A stretch of DNA of 64,000 bases, taken from NCBI RefSeq assembly GCF_900698985.1, contig NZ_LR217730.1:558001-622000 (forward strand), in the 5' to 3' direction. This document shows positions 48,626-58,277 of the stretch, in pieces. Within the stretch, counting starts at the first letter, position 1. Every line of letters starts with the position of its first letter. The stretch comes from Erwinia_E haradaeae_B. GTDB taxonomy: Bacteria > Pseudomonadota > Gammaproteobacteria > Enterobacterales > Enterobacteriaceae. Below the pieces are notes generated by a model. That model ran no database searches and had not been told where the DNA came from. It saw only the letters and a list, made by a program, of their open reading frames with translations. A program made the translations under genes and the position numbers.

Positions 48626-49792
48626 ATGTTTGAACCCTTAGAGTTAACCAATGACGCTATAATTAAAGTCATTGGTGTGGGCGGAGGTGGCGGGAACGCT
48701 GTTGAACATATGATCCGGGAGAGTATTGCAGGTGTGGAGTTTTTTGCGGTAAATACAGATGCACAAGCATTACGTAAAACAACTATTAACCAAACTATCC
48801 AGATTGGTAATGCCATTACTAAGGGTCTTGGAGCTGGCGCAAATCCGGAGATAGGAAGAAATGCAGCAGAAGAAGATCGTGAGGTATTGCGTCAAATACT
48901 GACAGATACAGATATGGTTTTTATTGCCGCAGGCATGGGTGGTGGCACAGGTACTGGCGCAGCACCAGTAGTTGCAGAAGTGGCTAAAGAATTTGGCATC
49001 CTGACTGTTTCTGTAGTGACAAAACCGTTTAATTTTGAAGGCAAAAAACGAATGTCATTCGCGGAGCAAGGTATTGCGGAGCTTTCTAAGTATGTTGATT
49101 CATTAATTACCATTCCTAACGATAAATTATTAAAAGTACTAGGCCGTGGTGTTTCTTTGCTCGATGCATTTGGTGCAGCCAATGATGTCTTAAAGGGGTC
49201 GGTACAAGGTATTGCCGAATTAATTACTAGACCAGGGCTTATTAATGTTGATTTTGCTGATGTGCGCACTGTAATGTCTGAGATGGGTTATGCAATGATG
49301 GGGTCTGGTATTGCATGCGGTGAAGATCGCGCTGAAGAAGCGTCTGAAATGGCGGTTTCTAGTCCATTACTTGAGGATATTGATCTTTCTGGTGCACGCG
49401 GTGTCTTAGTAAATATTACCGCTGGTTTTGATTTGCGTTTAGATGAGTTTGAAACTATCGGTAACACTATTCGGGCGTTTGCTTCTGATAGTGCGACAGT
49501 AGTTATCGGTACTTCTTTAGATCCTGAAATGCATGATACATTGCGTGTGACAGTCGTAGCTACTGGTATTGGCGCGAGCAGATGCCAAGATATAACATCA
49601 GTTACTAATAAACAATCCATGCATCATTCTATGAGAGATAATCGCTATCAACAACGCGGACTACCTGCGATGACGCTAGAATCAGAACCTATTGTAAGGA
49701 CCGCACATGAACGAGAAGCAAAGTTAAGTCAACCCTCTAACTATCTAGATATCCCAGCATTTTTACGAAAAAAGGCAGAATCAAAAGAATAA
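48626..49792 (+). CDS. ftsZ: Cell division protein FtsZ
   Basis: Tubulin-like GTPase forming the division ring. 388 residues against 383 in E. coli. The GTP signature GGGTGTGAAPVVAEVA (about 104-119), VIGVGGGGGNAVEHMI, the synergy loop NVDFADVRTVMSEMGYAMMG and the C-terminal peptide YLDIPAFLRKKAE, which binds FtsA and ZipA, are intact. The variable linker before the C-terminal peptide is kept. GGAG lies 7 nt before ATG. It is one of the least AT-biased genes in the window, as expected for a strongly conserved protein. Confidence 0.98.
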   Translation: MFEPLELTNDAIIKVIGVGGGGGNAVEHMIRESIAGVEFFAVNTDAQALRKTTINQTIQIGNAITKGLGAGANPEIGRNAAEEDREVLRQILTDTDMVFIAAGMGGGTGTGAAPVVAEVAKEFGILTVSVVTKPFNFEGKKRMSFAEQGIAELSKYVDSLITIPNDKLLKVLGRGVSLLDAFGAANDVLKGSVQGIAELITRPGLINVDFADVRTVMSEMGYAMMGSGIACGEDRAEEASEMAVSSPLLEDIDLSGARGVLVNITAGFDLRLDEFETIGNTIRAFASDSATVVIGTSLDPEMHDTLRVTVVATGIGASRCQDITSVTNKQSMHHSMRDNRYQQRGLPAMTLESEPIVRTAHEREAKLSQPSNYLDIPAFLRKKAESKE

Positions 49793-49896
49793 AACATAAT
49801 TAAATGTCAGATCGGGTCTTTTGTAAATCAAACATATTAGTATTTTTTTATTCAGTGTGTATTTAAGATAAGACCCCTCATGTTTGAGATCATAAA

Positions 49897-50793
49897 ATGA
49901 TTAAACAACGGACATTAAAACGTACTGTGCAGACAACTGGTGTTGGTCTACATACTGGGAAAAGAATTACTTTGACCTTACGTTGTGCTTTGGCTAATAC
50001 TGGAGTAATTTATCGTCGTACTGACTTGAATCCTCCTGTGGATATTCCGGCTAAAGCGCAATTAGTACGAGATACCATGTTATGCACGTGCTTAGTGAAT
50101 GAGCATAAAGTCAGAATTTCCACAGTAGAGCATATTAATGCCGCTCTTGCAGGGTTGGGTGTAGATAACATTATTGTAGAAGTGAACGCACCTGAGATCC
50201 CAATTATGGATGGTAGTGCAGCGCCATTTATTTATTTACTAATGGATGCTGGTATTGTAGAATTAAATAGTGCTAAAACATTTGTACGTATTAAACAATC
50301 AGTACGAGTGGAAGAAGGTGAAAAATGGGCAGAATTTTCACCATATCATGGTTTTTCATTAGATTTTACAATTGACTTTAACCATCCAGCGATTGATGAG
50401 AGCACTCAGCGTTATTATATGGACTTTTCTACTGAAACCTTTACATCCCAAATTAGCCGAGCACGTACTTTTGGGTTTATACATGATATAGAAAACCTAC
50501 AGTGCCGAGGTCTATGTCTTGGAGGGAGTTTTGATTGTGCTATAGTAGTGGATAAATATCGTGTGTTGAATACAGAGGGTTTACGCTTTAAAGATGAATT
50601 TGTACGTCATAAAATACTCGATGCCATCGGTGATTTATATATGTGTGGTCATAGTATATTAGGTGCTTTTACTGCCTATAAATCAGGTCATTCATTAAAT
50701 AATAAACTATTACAAACAATGTTATCTCAAAAAGAAGCATGGGAACTAGCAACTTTTGAACATGCAGATTTATTACCAATCACATTTATATAA
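49897..50793 (+). CDS. lpxC: UDP-3-O-acyl-N-acetylglucosamine deacetylase
   Basis: Zinc enzyme of the first committed step of lipid A synthesis. 298 residues against 305 in E. coli. Zinc and catalytic residues of the family are visible: His79 in VEHINAALAGLG, and His/Asp in FVRHKILDAIGDLYMCGH; the last catalytic His is in YKSGHSLNN. GVGLHTGKRIT opens the protein. It lies 104 bases after ftsZ, as in E. coli. With gmhA and lnt it points to a real outer membrane. Confidence 0.97.
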   Translation: MIKQRTLKRTVQTTGVGLHTGKRITLTLRCALANTGVIYRRTDLNPPVDIPAKAQLVRDTMLCTCLVNEHKVRISTVEHINAALAGLGVDNIIVEVNAPEIPIMDGSAAPFIYLLMDAGIVELNSAKTFVRIKQSVRVEEGEKWAEFSPYHGFSLDFTIDFNHPAIDESTQRYYMDFSTETFTSQISRARTFGFIHDIENLQCRGLCLGGSFDCAIVVDKYRVLNTEGLRFKDEFVRHKILDAIGDLYMCGHSILGAFTAYKSGHSLNNKLLQTMLSQKEAWELATFEHADLLPITFI

Positions 50794-50994
50794 CCAAACC
50801 TATTTTTTTTGCATAATTTAAAAACTATTAGTTATTTTTAATAAATATATCTTTACATATAGATAAGACAATTAACTTCTCTAAGGTATTTTTGAATTCT
50901 TCTAGGTATTCTTGTGAAATATTTAGAGAGATATTGTTGCTCTACTTACCAAAGTATCTTAATGGTTTTTTGTTTCTAATCTATATCAAACAGA

Positions 50995-51345
50995 TTATAA
51001 CGCTCTTGTATAGTTTTTTTGAGCTTGTATTATTATCGCGGGGTTGATCCTGATATGAATAGATGTCAATGATGGTAATATTTTGTCTTGTAGTATTTTA
51101 AGTAAATTAGTTTTCTCATAATGTAGGCACATTAAATAATTAGCATTTGCTGCATGCAGTATTAGAGTGTCTTGATGTATATTAGCTATATTATACCAAG
51201 GATGCAGTGATTCAGGTATCACTTTACGAGTCAAAAGACCGACTTCATGCAAGAGCGTAATTCGCTGATAAATATATTGTAGTACACTTTTTTTTTGAGC
51301 TTTCTCTAGAAAACTCTGAACTAATTGCGGCTGGTGATTACGCAT
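50995..51345 (-). CDS. DUF721 / DciA-like protein
   Basis: A 116-residue protein on the strand opposite lpxC and secA. The pattern LHPWYNIANIHQDTLILHAA, then LHYEKTNLLKILQ and LTSIHIRINP, is that of DUF721 (DciA) proteins: a compact KH-like domain with a P-x-x-x-x-A-N-x-x-x-x-x-L-x-L-H core and a final I-x-I-R-x-N-P. In several gammaproteobacteria a DUF721 gene stands at this same place between lpxC and secA, facing the other way, which supports the call. DciA serves as a loader or helper of the replicative helicase DnaB where DnaC is absent. GGAG lies 7 nt before ATG. Composition is AT-rich but codon use is like its neighbours. E. coli has no such gene here. Confidence 0.7.
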   Translation of the reverse strand: MRNHQPQLVQSFLEKAQKKSVLQYIYQRITLLHEVGLLTRKVIPESLHPWYNIANIHQDTLILHAANANYLMCLHYEKTNLLKILQDKILPSLTSIHIRINPAIIIQAQKNYTRAL

Positions 51346-51794
51346 TAATAGACTCCAAAAAATAATACATTTGAGATATACTCTAAAGATTTATATGTGT
51401 AATGCGCTTAAATGTTAAGCTACTAAATAATGTGCATTATATTATACGATATCTATCGTACTTAAATATATAGATATTATATAATATATTGAGTATGTCA
51501 TAATCTACATTTTTTATAATATTTTATATGTTTTAGAATTATTTTAATTTTTTCTTTAGAAATTTCATAAAAATTATGATTCAGAATTCTTAGTGTGAAT
51601 TAAGTACATTACATATTACTATGATAAACTGAAAAAGTATATTTTATATATAGTAAGACATCTGTAATTAGTTCAAAATACTAGTATTTTTTACCAATCC
51701 TAAAATTATACCTCCTTAATACGTATACTGATATATTACAATAAAATATGAAGCACGTATTGTCTTAAAAAGACACTTTGAGAGCTTATTTACT
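51346..51794. other. Divergent gap before secA; secM not present
   Basis: In E. coli secM lies here and controls secA by stalling at a C-terminal motif. I find no secM-like frame or stall motif on the + strand. The 449 bases should hold the promoters of secA and the DUF721 gene. Confidence 0.55.
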
Positions 51795-54509
51795 ATGTTT
51801 AGCAAACTCTTAACTAAATTTTTTGGTAGTAGTAATGATCGTACCTTACGGCGTATATATAAAATCGTAGATCACATTAATCAAATGGAGCCAGATTTTG
51901 TTAAGTTAACTGATAGACAGCTCAGAAAAAAAACAATTGAATTTCGTGAAAGAATCAAGGGTGGTGAGGCATTAGATAGTCTTCTGCCGGAATCCTTTGC
52001 TACTGTTCGTGAAGCAAGTAAACGCGTTTGTGGTCTTCGGCATTTTGATGTTCAGTTGCTTGGTGGAATAGTTCTGAATAGTCGATGTATTGCTGAGATG
52101 AGAACTGGAGAAGGAAAAACACTGACAGCCACGCTACCTGCATACTTAAACGCTCTGTCCGGACATGGAGTACATATAGTTACAGTAAATGATTATTTAG
52201 CAAAGAGGGATGCAGAGCATAACAGATTAACATTTGAATTTCTCGGTCTTAGTGTAGGAATTAATCTGCCAGGCATGTCTCATTCATCTAAGTATGCAGC
52301 TTATTCAGCTGATATTACTTATGGAACGAATCATGAGTATGGATTCGATTATTTACGTGATAATATGGTCTTCAATATAGAAGATCGAGTGCAACGTAAA
52401 TTGCATTATGCTCTTGTTGATGAAGTGGATTCCATTCTTATTGATGAGGCGCGCACTCCTCTTATTATTTCTGGCCCTACTGAGGATAACTCAGACTTAT
52501 ATATTAAAATTAATAAAATCATCCCACATCTTATCCGTCAGGAAAAAGAAGATTCTGAAAAATTTCAGGGATCAGGTCATTTCTCGGTAGATGAAAAATC
52601 TCGTCAGGTACATCTGACTGAGCGTGGCCTCGTGATTGTAGAGCAATTACTTGTTACTGCAGGAATACTAGCACATGGTGATTCTCTGTATTCACAAAGT
52701 AATATCATTATCATGCATCATGTTATCGCTGCTTTACGTGCTCATTCTTTATTTATTTGTAATGTTGATTACATTGTAAAAAATAATGAAGTACTTATTG
52801 TAGACGAGCATACCGGACGGACCATGCAAGGACGTCGATGGTCAGATGGTTTACACCAAGCTATCGAGGCTAAAGAGTGCGTAGATATTCAGAATGAAAA
52901 CCAAACCTTAGCATCAATTACTTTTCAAAATTATTTTCGATTATATGAGAAATTATCTGGAATGACTGGAACAGCTGACACTGAAGCTTTTGAGTTTCAT
53001 TCTATTTATAATTTAGATACTGTTGTTATACCAACTAATTGCCCCATGATCCGTCAAGATTTGCCTGATCTGGTCTATATGACCGAGAAAGAAAAAATTA
53101 AAGCGATTATTGACGATATTCATAAATGTAAAGCTAATGGTCAGCCAGTCCTAGTAGGAACTATTTCTATTGAAAAATCTGAAATGGTCTCTTATGCATT
53201 AACTAATGCTGGTATCCAACATACTGTACTGAATGCAAAGTTTCACGCCCATGAAGCTGATATTATATCACAAGCAGGTCAAGCAGGCTCTGTAACAATC
53301 GCTACTAATATGGCTGGACGCGGAACAGATATTTCACTTGGCGGAAACTGGTATACTGAACTTACTACTGCTTCAGAAAAAGATCATAAGCAGATTCAAA
53401 AAATTAAAACAGACTGGAAAAAGCGTCATAATTTAGTGTTAAAATCAGGAGGTTTGCATATTATTGGGACAGAACGTCATGAATCCCGTAGAATCGATAA
53501 TCAGCTTAGAGGTCGTTCAGGGCGTCAAGGTGATCCTGGTTCTTCTCGTTTTTATTTATCTATGGAAGATACACTAATGCGAATTTTTACATCAGATCGT
53601 ATGATCAATTTGATGCGAAAATTAGGCATGAAATCAGGTGAAGCAATCCAGCATCCGTGGGTAACGCAAGCCATCGCTAATGCACAACGCAAAGTGGAAA
53701 GTCGTAACTTTGATATACGAAAACAATTACTAGAATATGATGATGTAGCTAATGACCAAAGGCACGCAATCTATGCTCAACGTAATAAATTACTAGATGC
53801 ATCTGAAATCTCAGATGTTATTTCTAATATGCAGGAAGATGTTTACAGAATGATCATTAATCGTTACATTCCACAACAGTCCATGGAGGACACTTGGGAT
53901 ATTTCTGGTCTACAGGTATATTTTAAAAAAAAATTTGAACTTACCATTCCTATTACTGAGTGGTTGGCTGAAATGCCAGATATAGAAGATGAAATGCTTC
54001 ATAAGCGCATAATAGATACAGCAAAATCTCAATATCAGAGAAAAAGAGATCTAGTGAATCCTGAGGTGATTTGTAACTTAGAAAAAAACATAATATTGCA
54101 AACTATAGACACATTATGGATAGAACATCTTTCTGCGATGGACTGCTTACGACAAGGAATTCATTTACGTGGTTATGCCCAAAAAGATCCGAAACAGGAA
54201 TACAAACGAGAATCTTTCATGATGTTTTCTCAAATGCTAGAATTACTTAAATATGAAGCTATTAAAACTCTTAATAAAGTTGATCAAGTATATATTTTAG
54301 AAGAATATGGAAATAAAAAAACTGAGTTTTATATTAAACAGACACTAAAAATTATACCGGAGCAAAATTTTGTTCATCAGGTGCATGTTGATACTGCAAT
54401 AGAACAACCCCCCTCTTCAAAGCAGACTCAATACCTGATCGGACGTAACTACTCTTGTCCATGTGGTTCAGAAAAAAAATATAAGAATTGCTGCGGTCGT
54501 ATAGTATAA
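51795..54509 (+). CDS. secA: Preprotein translocase ATPase SecA
   Basis: Motor that pushes secreted proteins through SecYEG. 904 residues against 901 in E. coli. Walker A EMRTGEGKTLTATLPAYLNA (about 99-118), Walker B VDEVDSILIDEARTPL, preprotein cross-linking domain, second motor domain with NMAGRGTDI and GRSGRQGDPGSS, helical scaffold, and a C-terminal zinc motif CPCGSEKKYKNCC. E. coli ends this motif with Cys-His; Cys-Cys is also used in the family. The low-complexity linker before the zinc motif is shortened in likeness to E. coli but the overall length is kept. GAGAG precedes ATG by about 12 bases. Confidence 0.97.
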   Translation: MFSKLLTKFFGSSNDRTLRRIYKIVDHINQMEPDFVKLTDRQLRKKTIEFRERIKGGEALDSLLPESFATVREASKRVCGLRHFDVQLLGGIVLNSRCIAEMRTGEGKTLTATLPAYLNALSGHGVHIVTVNDYLAKRDAEHNRLTFEFLGLSVGINLPGMSHSSKYAAYSADITYGTNHEYGFDYLRDNMVFNIEDRVQRKLHYALVDEVDSILIDEARTPLIISGPTEDNSDLYIKINKIIPHLIRQEKEDSEKFQGSGHFSVDEKSRQVHLTERGLVIVEQLLVTAGILAHGDSLYSQSNIIIMHHVIAALRAHSLFICNVDYIVKNNEVLIVDEHTGRTMQGRRWSDGLHQAIEAKECVDIQNENQTLASITFQNYFRLYEKLSGMTGTADTEAFEFHSIYNLDTVVIPTNCPMIRQDLPDLVYMTEKEKIKAIIDDIHKCKANGQPVLVGTISIEKSEMVSYALTNAGIQHTVLNAKFHAHEADIISQAGQAGSVTIATNMAGRGTDISLGGNWYTELTTASEKDHKQIQKIKTDWKKRHNLVLKSGGLHIIGTERHESRRIDNQLRGRSGRQGDPGSSRFYLSMEDTLMRIFTSDRMINLMRKLGMKSGEAIQHPWVTQAIANAQRKVESRNFDIRKQLLEYDDVANDQRHAIYAQRNKLLDASEISDVISNMQEDVYRMIINRYIPQQSMEDTWDISGLQVYFKKKFELTIPITEWLAEMPDIEDEMLHKRIIDTAKSQYQRKRDLVNPEVICNLEKNIILQTIDTLWIEHLSAMDCLRQGIHLRGYAQKDPKQEYKRESFMMFSQMLELLKYEAIKTLNKVDQVYILEEYGNKKTEFYIKQTLKIIPEQNFVHQVHVDTAIEQPPSSKQTQYLIGRNYSCPCGSEKKYKNCCGRIV

Positions 54510-55471
54510 AACGTTTTTAAGTGATTTAGTGAAGCATACAATATATTATTGTTTTATAAAAATTTTTTTATGTATTAGTTTATCAATGCTTTATGATTTA
54601 TTTTGGTAAAAATCTATATCTAGTTGATTTTTAGCTACGCTTAAAGTATTTAGATAACTTATTAATTCATTTCTATTTCATACTTTGAATATTTTTAATA
54701 AAAGATAATATATTATTATAGCAATTTTTAGATATGCAAAAACTATTACATAATAAATCATTCTATAATAAAATTATACAACATATTAATCTAATAATTA
54801 AATTTTGATAAATAATCTGACATTATATAGTGATTGATATTAAAGACATAATTTTCTTAATTCTTTATTTTTATATCTAAAATAGCATTTTTATATGCTT
54901 TATTATAGTATTTATTAATATGACATAGTTTTTTGAGAAATAAAATATTTATATATCAATGTAAGTTGCTTTTATTAAACAAGTTATGATTCTTATCACG
55001 CATTTATTCTAATTCTCTCGATCAGTAAAATATATGAGATAAAAACTAATATATTAATAAAACTTTAAAATATATATACTTAGGTATATAATTTTTCTGT
55101 GATGTTTTATGATAAAAATATAAAAAAAGTCCTATAATATAAACGTTAGGTAATATCTAATGACCCTTCTACTGATCCCTCTGGGAATTTATAAATACCT
55201 TTATTAAAACTATGCTCCTCATTTTCGTGATTATTCATAGTATTATTAGATTGTTGCATAAAATCTTTGATTAATTTTTAGGTAACAGATGTTTTTATCT
55301 ATCATAAATTCGTTCTTCTTAAGATTTTATAATCTAATATACTTACGAGTAAGGTATAATAATTATTATTAATGCATTAATAATACATAAATTAGATAAT
55401 TCTTGAGATATCAAAAATTGACATATAACAGATTATAAATCTATTCTTAATAGTAGATTATATTTTTTATC
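54510..55471. other. Gap between convergent secA and epmB
   Basis: mutT, which follows secA in E. coli, is not recognisable. The only less AT-biased part is 55140-55260, with a small minus-strand frame listed separately. Confidence 0.5.
55146..55259 (-). other. Small open frame of 37 codons, unknown
   Basis: ATG 55259 to TAA, reading MQQSNNTMNNHENEEHSFNK then GIYKFPEGSVEGSLDIT. Its base composition is clearly less AT-rich than the flanks and the C-terminal half looks protein-like. No ribosome site before it. About 40 bases after the stop there is a run of seven T on the minus strand. It could be a small gene, the tail of a decayed one, or chance. I do not recognise a family. Confidence 0.2.
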
Positions 55472-56494
55472 TTAATATATATTTAAATCTATTGGTGTTT
55501 TACTTAATTTTCCAGGAATTTCTCGCACTAATTTTGGAACCATATAACCTGACACTCTCGTTATAAAATCACGGAAAATGATACGTGCACGATCATCGTT
55601 AACATAAAAATGCGCTGCACCTTGTACTTTATCTAACAAGTGTAAATAATATGGGAGAATGCCAGCATCAAACAGCGCATTACTTAAGGCTGCAAGTGTA
55701 ACTGCATTATCATTAACATTACGTAACAGAACGCTTTGATTAAGACAAGTCACACCTGATCGTGTTAACATTAAGATACCATGGCAAAGCTGATCATTAA
55801 TCTCCTGTTTATGATTAATATGAGTCACTATTAATACTTTTAGTCGTGATTTTTCTATACGCTGGCAAAATGTTGTAGTAATGCGCTGTGGAATAATCAC
55901 TATAAGACGAGTATGTATTCGTATACGCTTCAGATGTGGAATCTGTTCAAGTTGCGTAAAAAGCCAGCTTAATTCATCATCTGTTGCTATCAGCGGGTCA
56001 CCTCCAGATAAAATAATCTCATCTAGATCATTTTGTTTTTGGATGTACTGTAAAGATTTTTGCCAATTAACCTTATTCCCCTTGTGATCTTTGTAGGGAA
56101 AATAACGCCGAAAACAATAACGACAATGCACCGCACAGTGACCTTTTACTAAAAATAATGCACGATTATGATATTTATGCAATACGCCAGAGAAAATATA
56201 GTTGCTCTCATTTAACGGATCTACATTATAACCAAATGTGTTAATTAACTCGTTTTGTGAGGTAGCCACTTGCAAAAGTAAAGGATCCTTGGGATCTCCT
56301 TTACGCATTCTCGCTACAAAAGAGCGCGGAACTCGTAAAGAGAAAGAGTCTTTTATAGTTTTTTGCGTCACGAAATCAGCATGATTAGACAATCCTAATA
56401 ATTCTAATAACTCACTAAAATCAGTAATGACATTAGTGAGTTGCGATATCCAATCTTCTTGAATAAGAGTTTGAGTATGTAAGAATGGTTTCAT
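55472..56494 (-). CDS. epmB: EF-P (R)-beta-lysylation radical SAM enzyme EpmB
   Basis: Lysine 2,3-aminomutase homologue converting L-lysine to (R)-beta-lysine, which EpmA attaches to EF-P. 340 residues against 342 in E. coli. Radical SAM motif CAVHCRYCFRR (C-x3-C-x2-C, about 119-126), DEIILSGGDPL, INHKQEIND, LLRNVNDN and the PLP-binding region LLDKVQGAAHF are conserved. No strong ribosome site before ATG 56494. It is divergent from efp, as in E. coli. epmA is not in the window; without it the modification could not be completed. Confidence 0.96.
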   Translation of the reverse strand: MKPFLHTQTLIQEDWISQLTNVITDFSELLELLGLSNHADFVTQKTIKDSFSLRVPRSFVARMRKGDPKDPLLLQVATSQNELINTFGYNVDPLNESNYIFSGVLHKYHNRALFLVKGHCAVHCRYCFRRYFPYKDHKGNKVNWQKSLQYIQKQNDLDEIILSGGDPLIATDDELSWLFTQLEQIPHLKRIRIHTRLIVIIPQRITTTFCQRIEKSRLKVLIVTHINHKQEINDQLCHGILMLTRSGVTCLNQSVLLRNVNDNAVTLAALSNALFDAGILPYYLHLLDKVQGAAHFYVNDDRARIIFRDFITRVSGYMVPKLVREIPGKLSKTPIDLNIY

Positions 56495-56557
56495 ATTTTG
56501 GGATACATTTAAAAATCATTTAGCTTAATGCTAATTATTAATTATAGAGGACCGATT
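56495..56557. promoter_or_regulatory. Divergent epmB/efp promoter region
   Basis: The 63 bases between the two start codons must carry promoters for both genes. AGAGGA at about 56546-56551 is the efp ribosome site. No operator is recognised. Confidence 0.4.
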
Positions 56558-57148
56558 ATGCCTACTTATTCTGTTAATAATTTTCGTCCTGGCTTGAAAA
56601 TTATATTTGACGGTGAACCATGTACTATTGAATCTAGTGAGTTTGTTAAACCAGGAAAAGGGCAAGCTTTTGCACGAATTAAAATGCGCCGGTTATTAAC
56701 AGGGGGGCGACTAGAAAAAACATTTAAAGCCACGGAGACACTCTGTAGAGCAGATATAGAAGATATAAGCTTACATTATTTGTATAATGATGGTATATTT
56801 TTTTATTTTATGCATCCAAAAAGTTTTGAACAATATGAAATTGAGGCAATTATTGTAGGTAATACAGATAAATGGTTATTTCGTAATGCTGAATGTCTTA
56901 TAACGTTGTGGAATAATAGACCTATACAAGTTTTGCCACCAAATTTCGTAGAGCTGGAAATTGTTAATACCAATCCAGGTTTAAAAGGTGATACTAGCAG
57001 TACAAGTACTAAACCCGCTCTTCTTTCTACTGGCGCTACAGTAAAAGTACCACTATTCATTAAAATTGGGGAAATTATTAAAATAGACACTCGATCAGGC
57101 GAATATGTTTCACGAGTAAAATATAATATATCTTATGATACTATATAA
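56558..57148 (+). CDS. efp: Translation elongation factor P
   Basis: Relieves ribosomes stalled on polyproline stretches. The start is ATG 56558 with AGAGGA upstream (MPTYSVNNFRPGLKI, as E. coli MATYYSNDFRAGLKI); the frame stays open 30 bases further up but without family likeness. 196 residues against 188, the extra ones being a C-terminal tail NISYDTI. The modified Lys34 sits in FVKPGKGQAFARIK, and the EF-P signature is near the end (TRSGEYVSRVK). The lysine and the neighbouring epmB together suggest that EF-P is still beta-lysylated. Confidence 0.96.
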   Translation: MPTYSVNNFRPGLKIIFDGEPCTIESSEFVKPGKGQAFARIKMRRLLTGGRLEKTFKATETLCRADIEDISLHYLYNDGIFFYFMHPKSFEQYEIEAIIVGNTDKWLFRNAECLITLWNNRPIQVLPPNFVELEIVNTNPGLKGDTSSTSTKPALLSTGATVKVPLFIKIGEIIKIDTRSGEYVSRVKYNISYDTI

Positions 57149-58277
57149 TATATTAAAAATGAACATAAGTTTTTCTAGACTTTATGGAATATGTCTTGTT
57201 TCATATAAAAATGTAAATTTATGTTTACTAGAAGAAAAAATAATTAATGTATATTGTTCTAGCTATTTTAACTAAAACCTGAAAAGTACCACGAAAATAC
57301 TTCTACATGTACTTATATACTATAATCTACAATTAAAAAATAAGAATATAAATATCTTAATTAGTTAACTAATTTAAAGTATACCTATGTATTTGTATGT
57401 TACGTAGAAAACTTTTTATGTAGCTCAAATCTCCACTTTAAGTATAGATGTAGTATTGTATTTTTTATATGCATTTTATAGAGCCTATCCATAACAAAAC
57501 AAAAGAAGGCTTAACTTGAGTGAGTTTATTTTTATAGCTGTACGGCATTGCGTATTGAAACTAAAAAATCATCTTGTATCATTTTTAATGATAGAGTAAT
57601 TATAGAGATATTAAGTTTAATATATTTCAGTATTTAATATATTGCCTCTATAGATCTAACTTTACATCCTATCTATATAGATTAAGTGTTACTTACATTG
57701 AAGATATATGTCGTACTTAAAAATAAAATTAAAAAAAGATCACAAATCATTATGATTTATTTTTATTTAATTATCATTATACAAAAAATGATTTATTTAA
57801 AGTGCTGATTTTTATACACCTTAGCACTACGCAGTTTTTATTAAATCATTAAGTTGAAATAAATATATAAAAATTTTTATCTTTAAGGAATGATTTAGTA
57901 AATAAAGTAATAGATATCGTTAGAATAGTTCTAATCTGTTGTCTACTTTTTAATTTTAAAAATTAATAGTATCATAAAATATTTTATTAGTTATAAGGTC
58001 TAGCTTTATGCATGATATTTTTACGTAGCTCTTGTTAAATAATTATATTTATTTTTCTCTCAGTATTAATATTGTTTTATAAAGGCTTCAAAAAATACGT
58101 AGTATAAGAATTTTTTTTACAGAATATTTATTAATAACTTATTGCATAGTATTTAGAGAAGATCGACCACGAAATAAGAAAATTATGATTATGTCGCTAT
58201 CGATGGTAGTATCCTATTTTTGATTTATTAAAAAATCATTCGAACATCTTCTACATACATCTTTGTTGGAGTGGTTT
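57149..58277. other. Gap upstream of rsxE where rsxABCDG would lie
   Basis: 1.1 kb, AT-rich. In E. coli rsxG is directly upstream of rsxE. I find no recognisable rsxG, rsxD or rsxC remnant. The short frame around 57514-57600 (LSEFIFIAVRHCVLKL...) is less AT-biased but matches nothing I know. Confidence 0.5.

Noticed and set aside
48892..49620. Two long open frames (125 and 110 codons) on the strand opposite ftsZ
   Set aside because: They are antisense shadows of the strongly conserved ftsZ coding sequence, with no ribosome site or family likeness.
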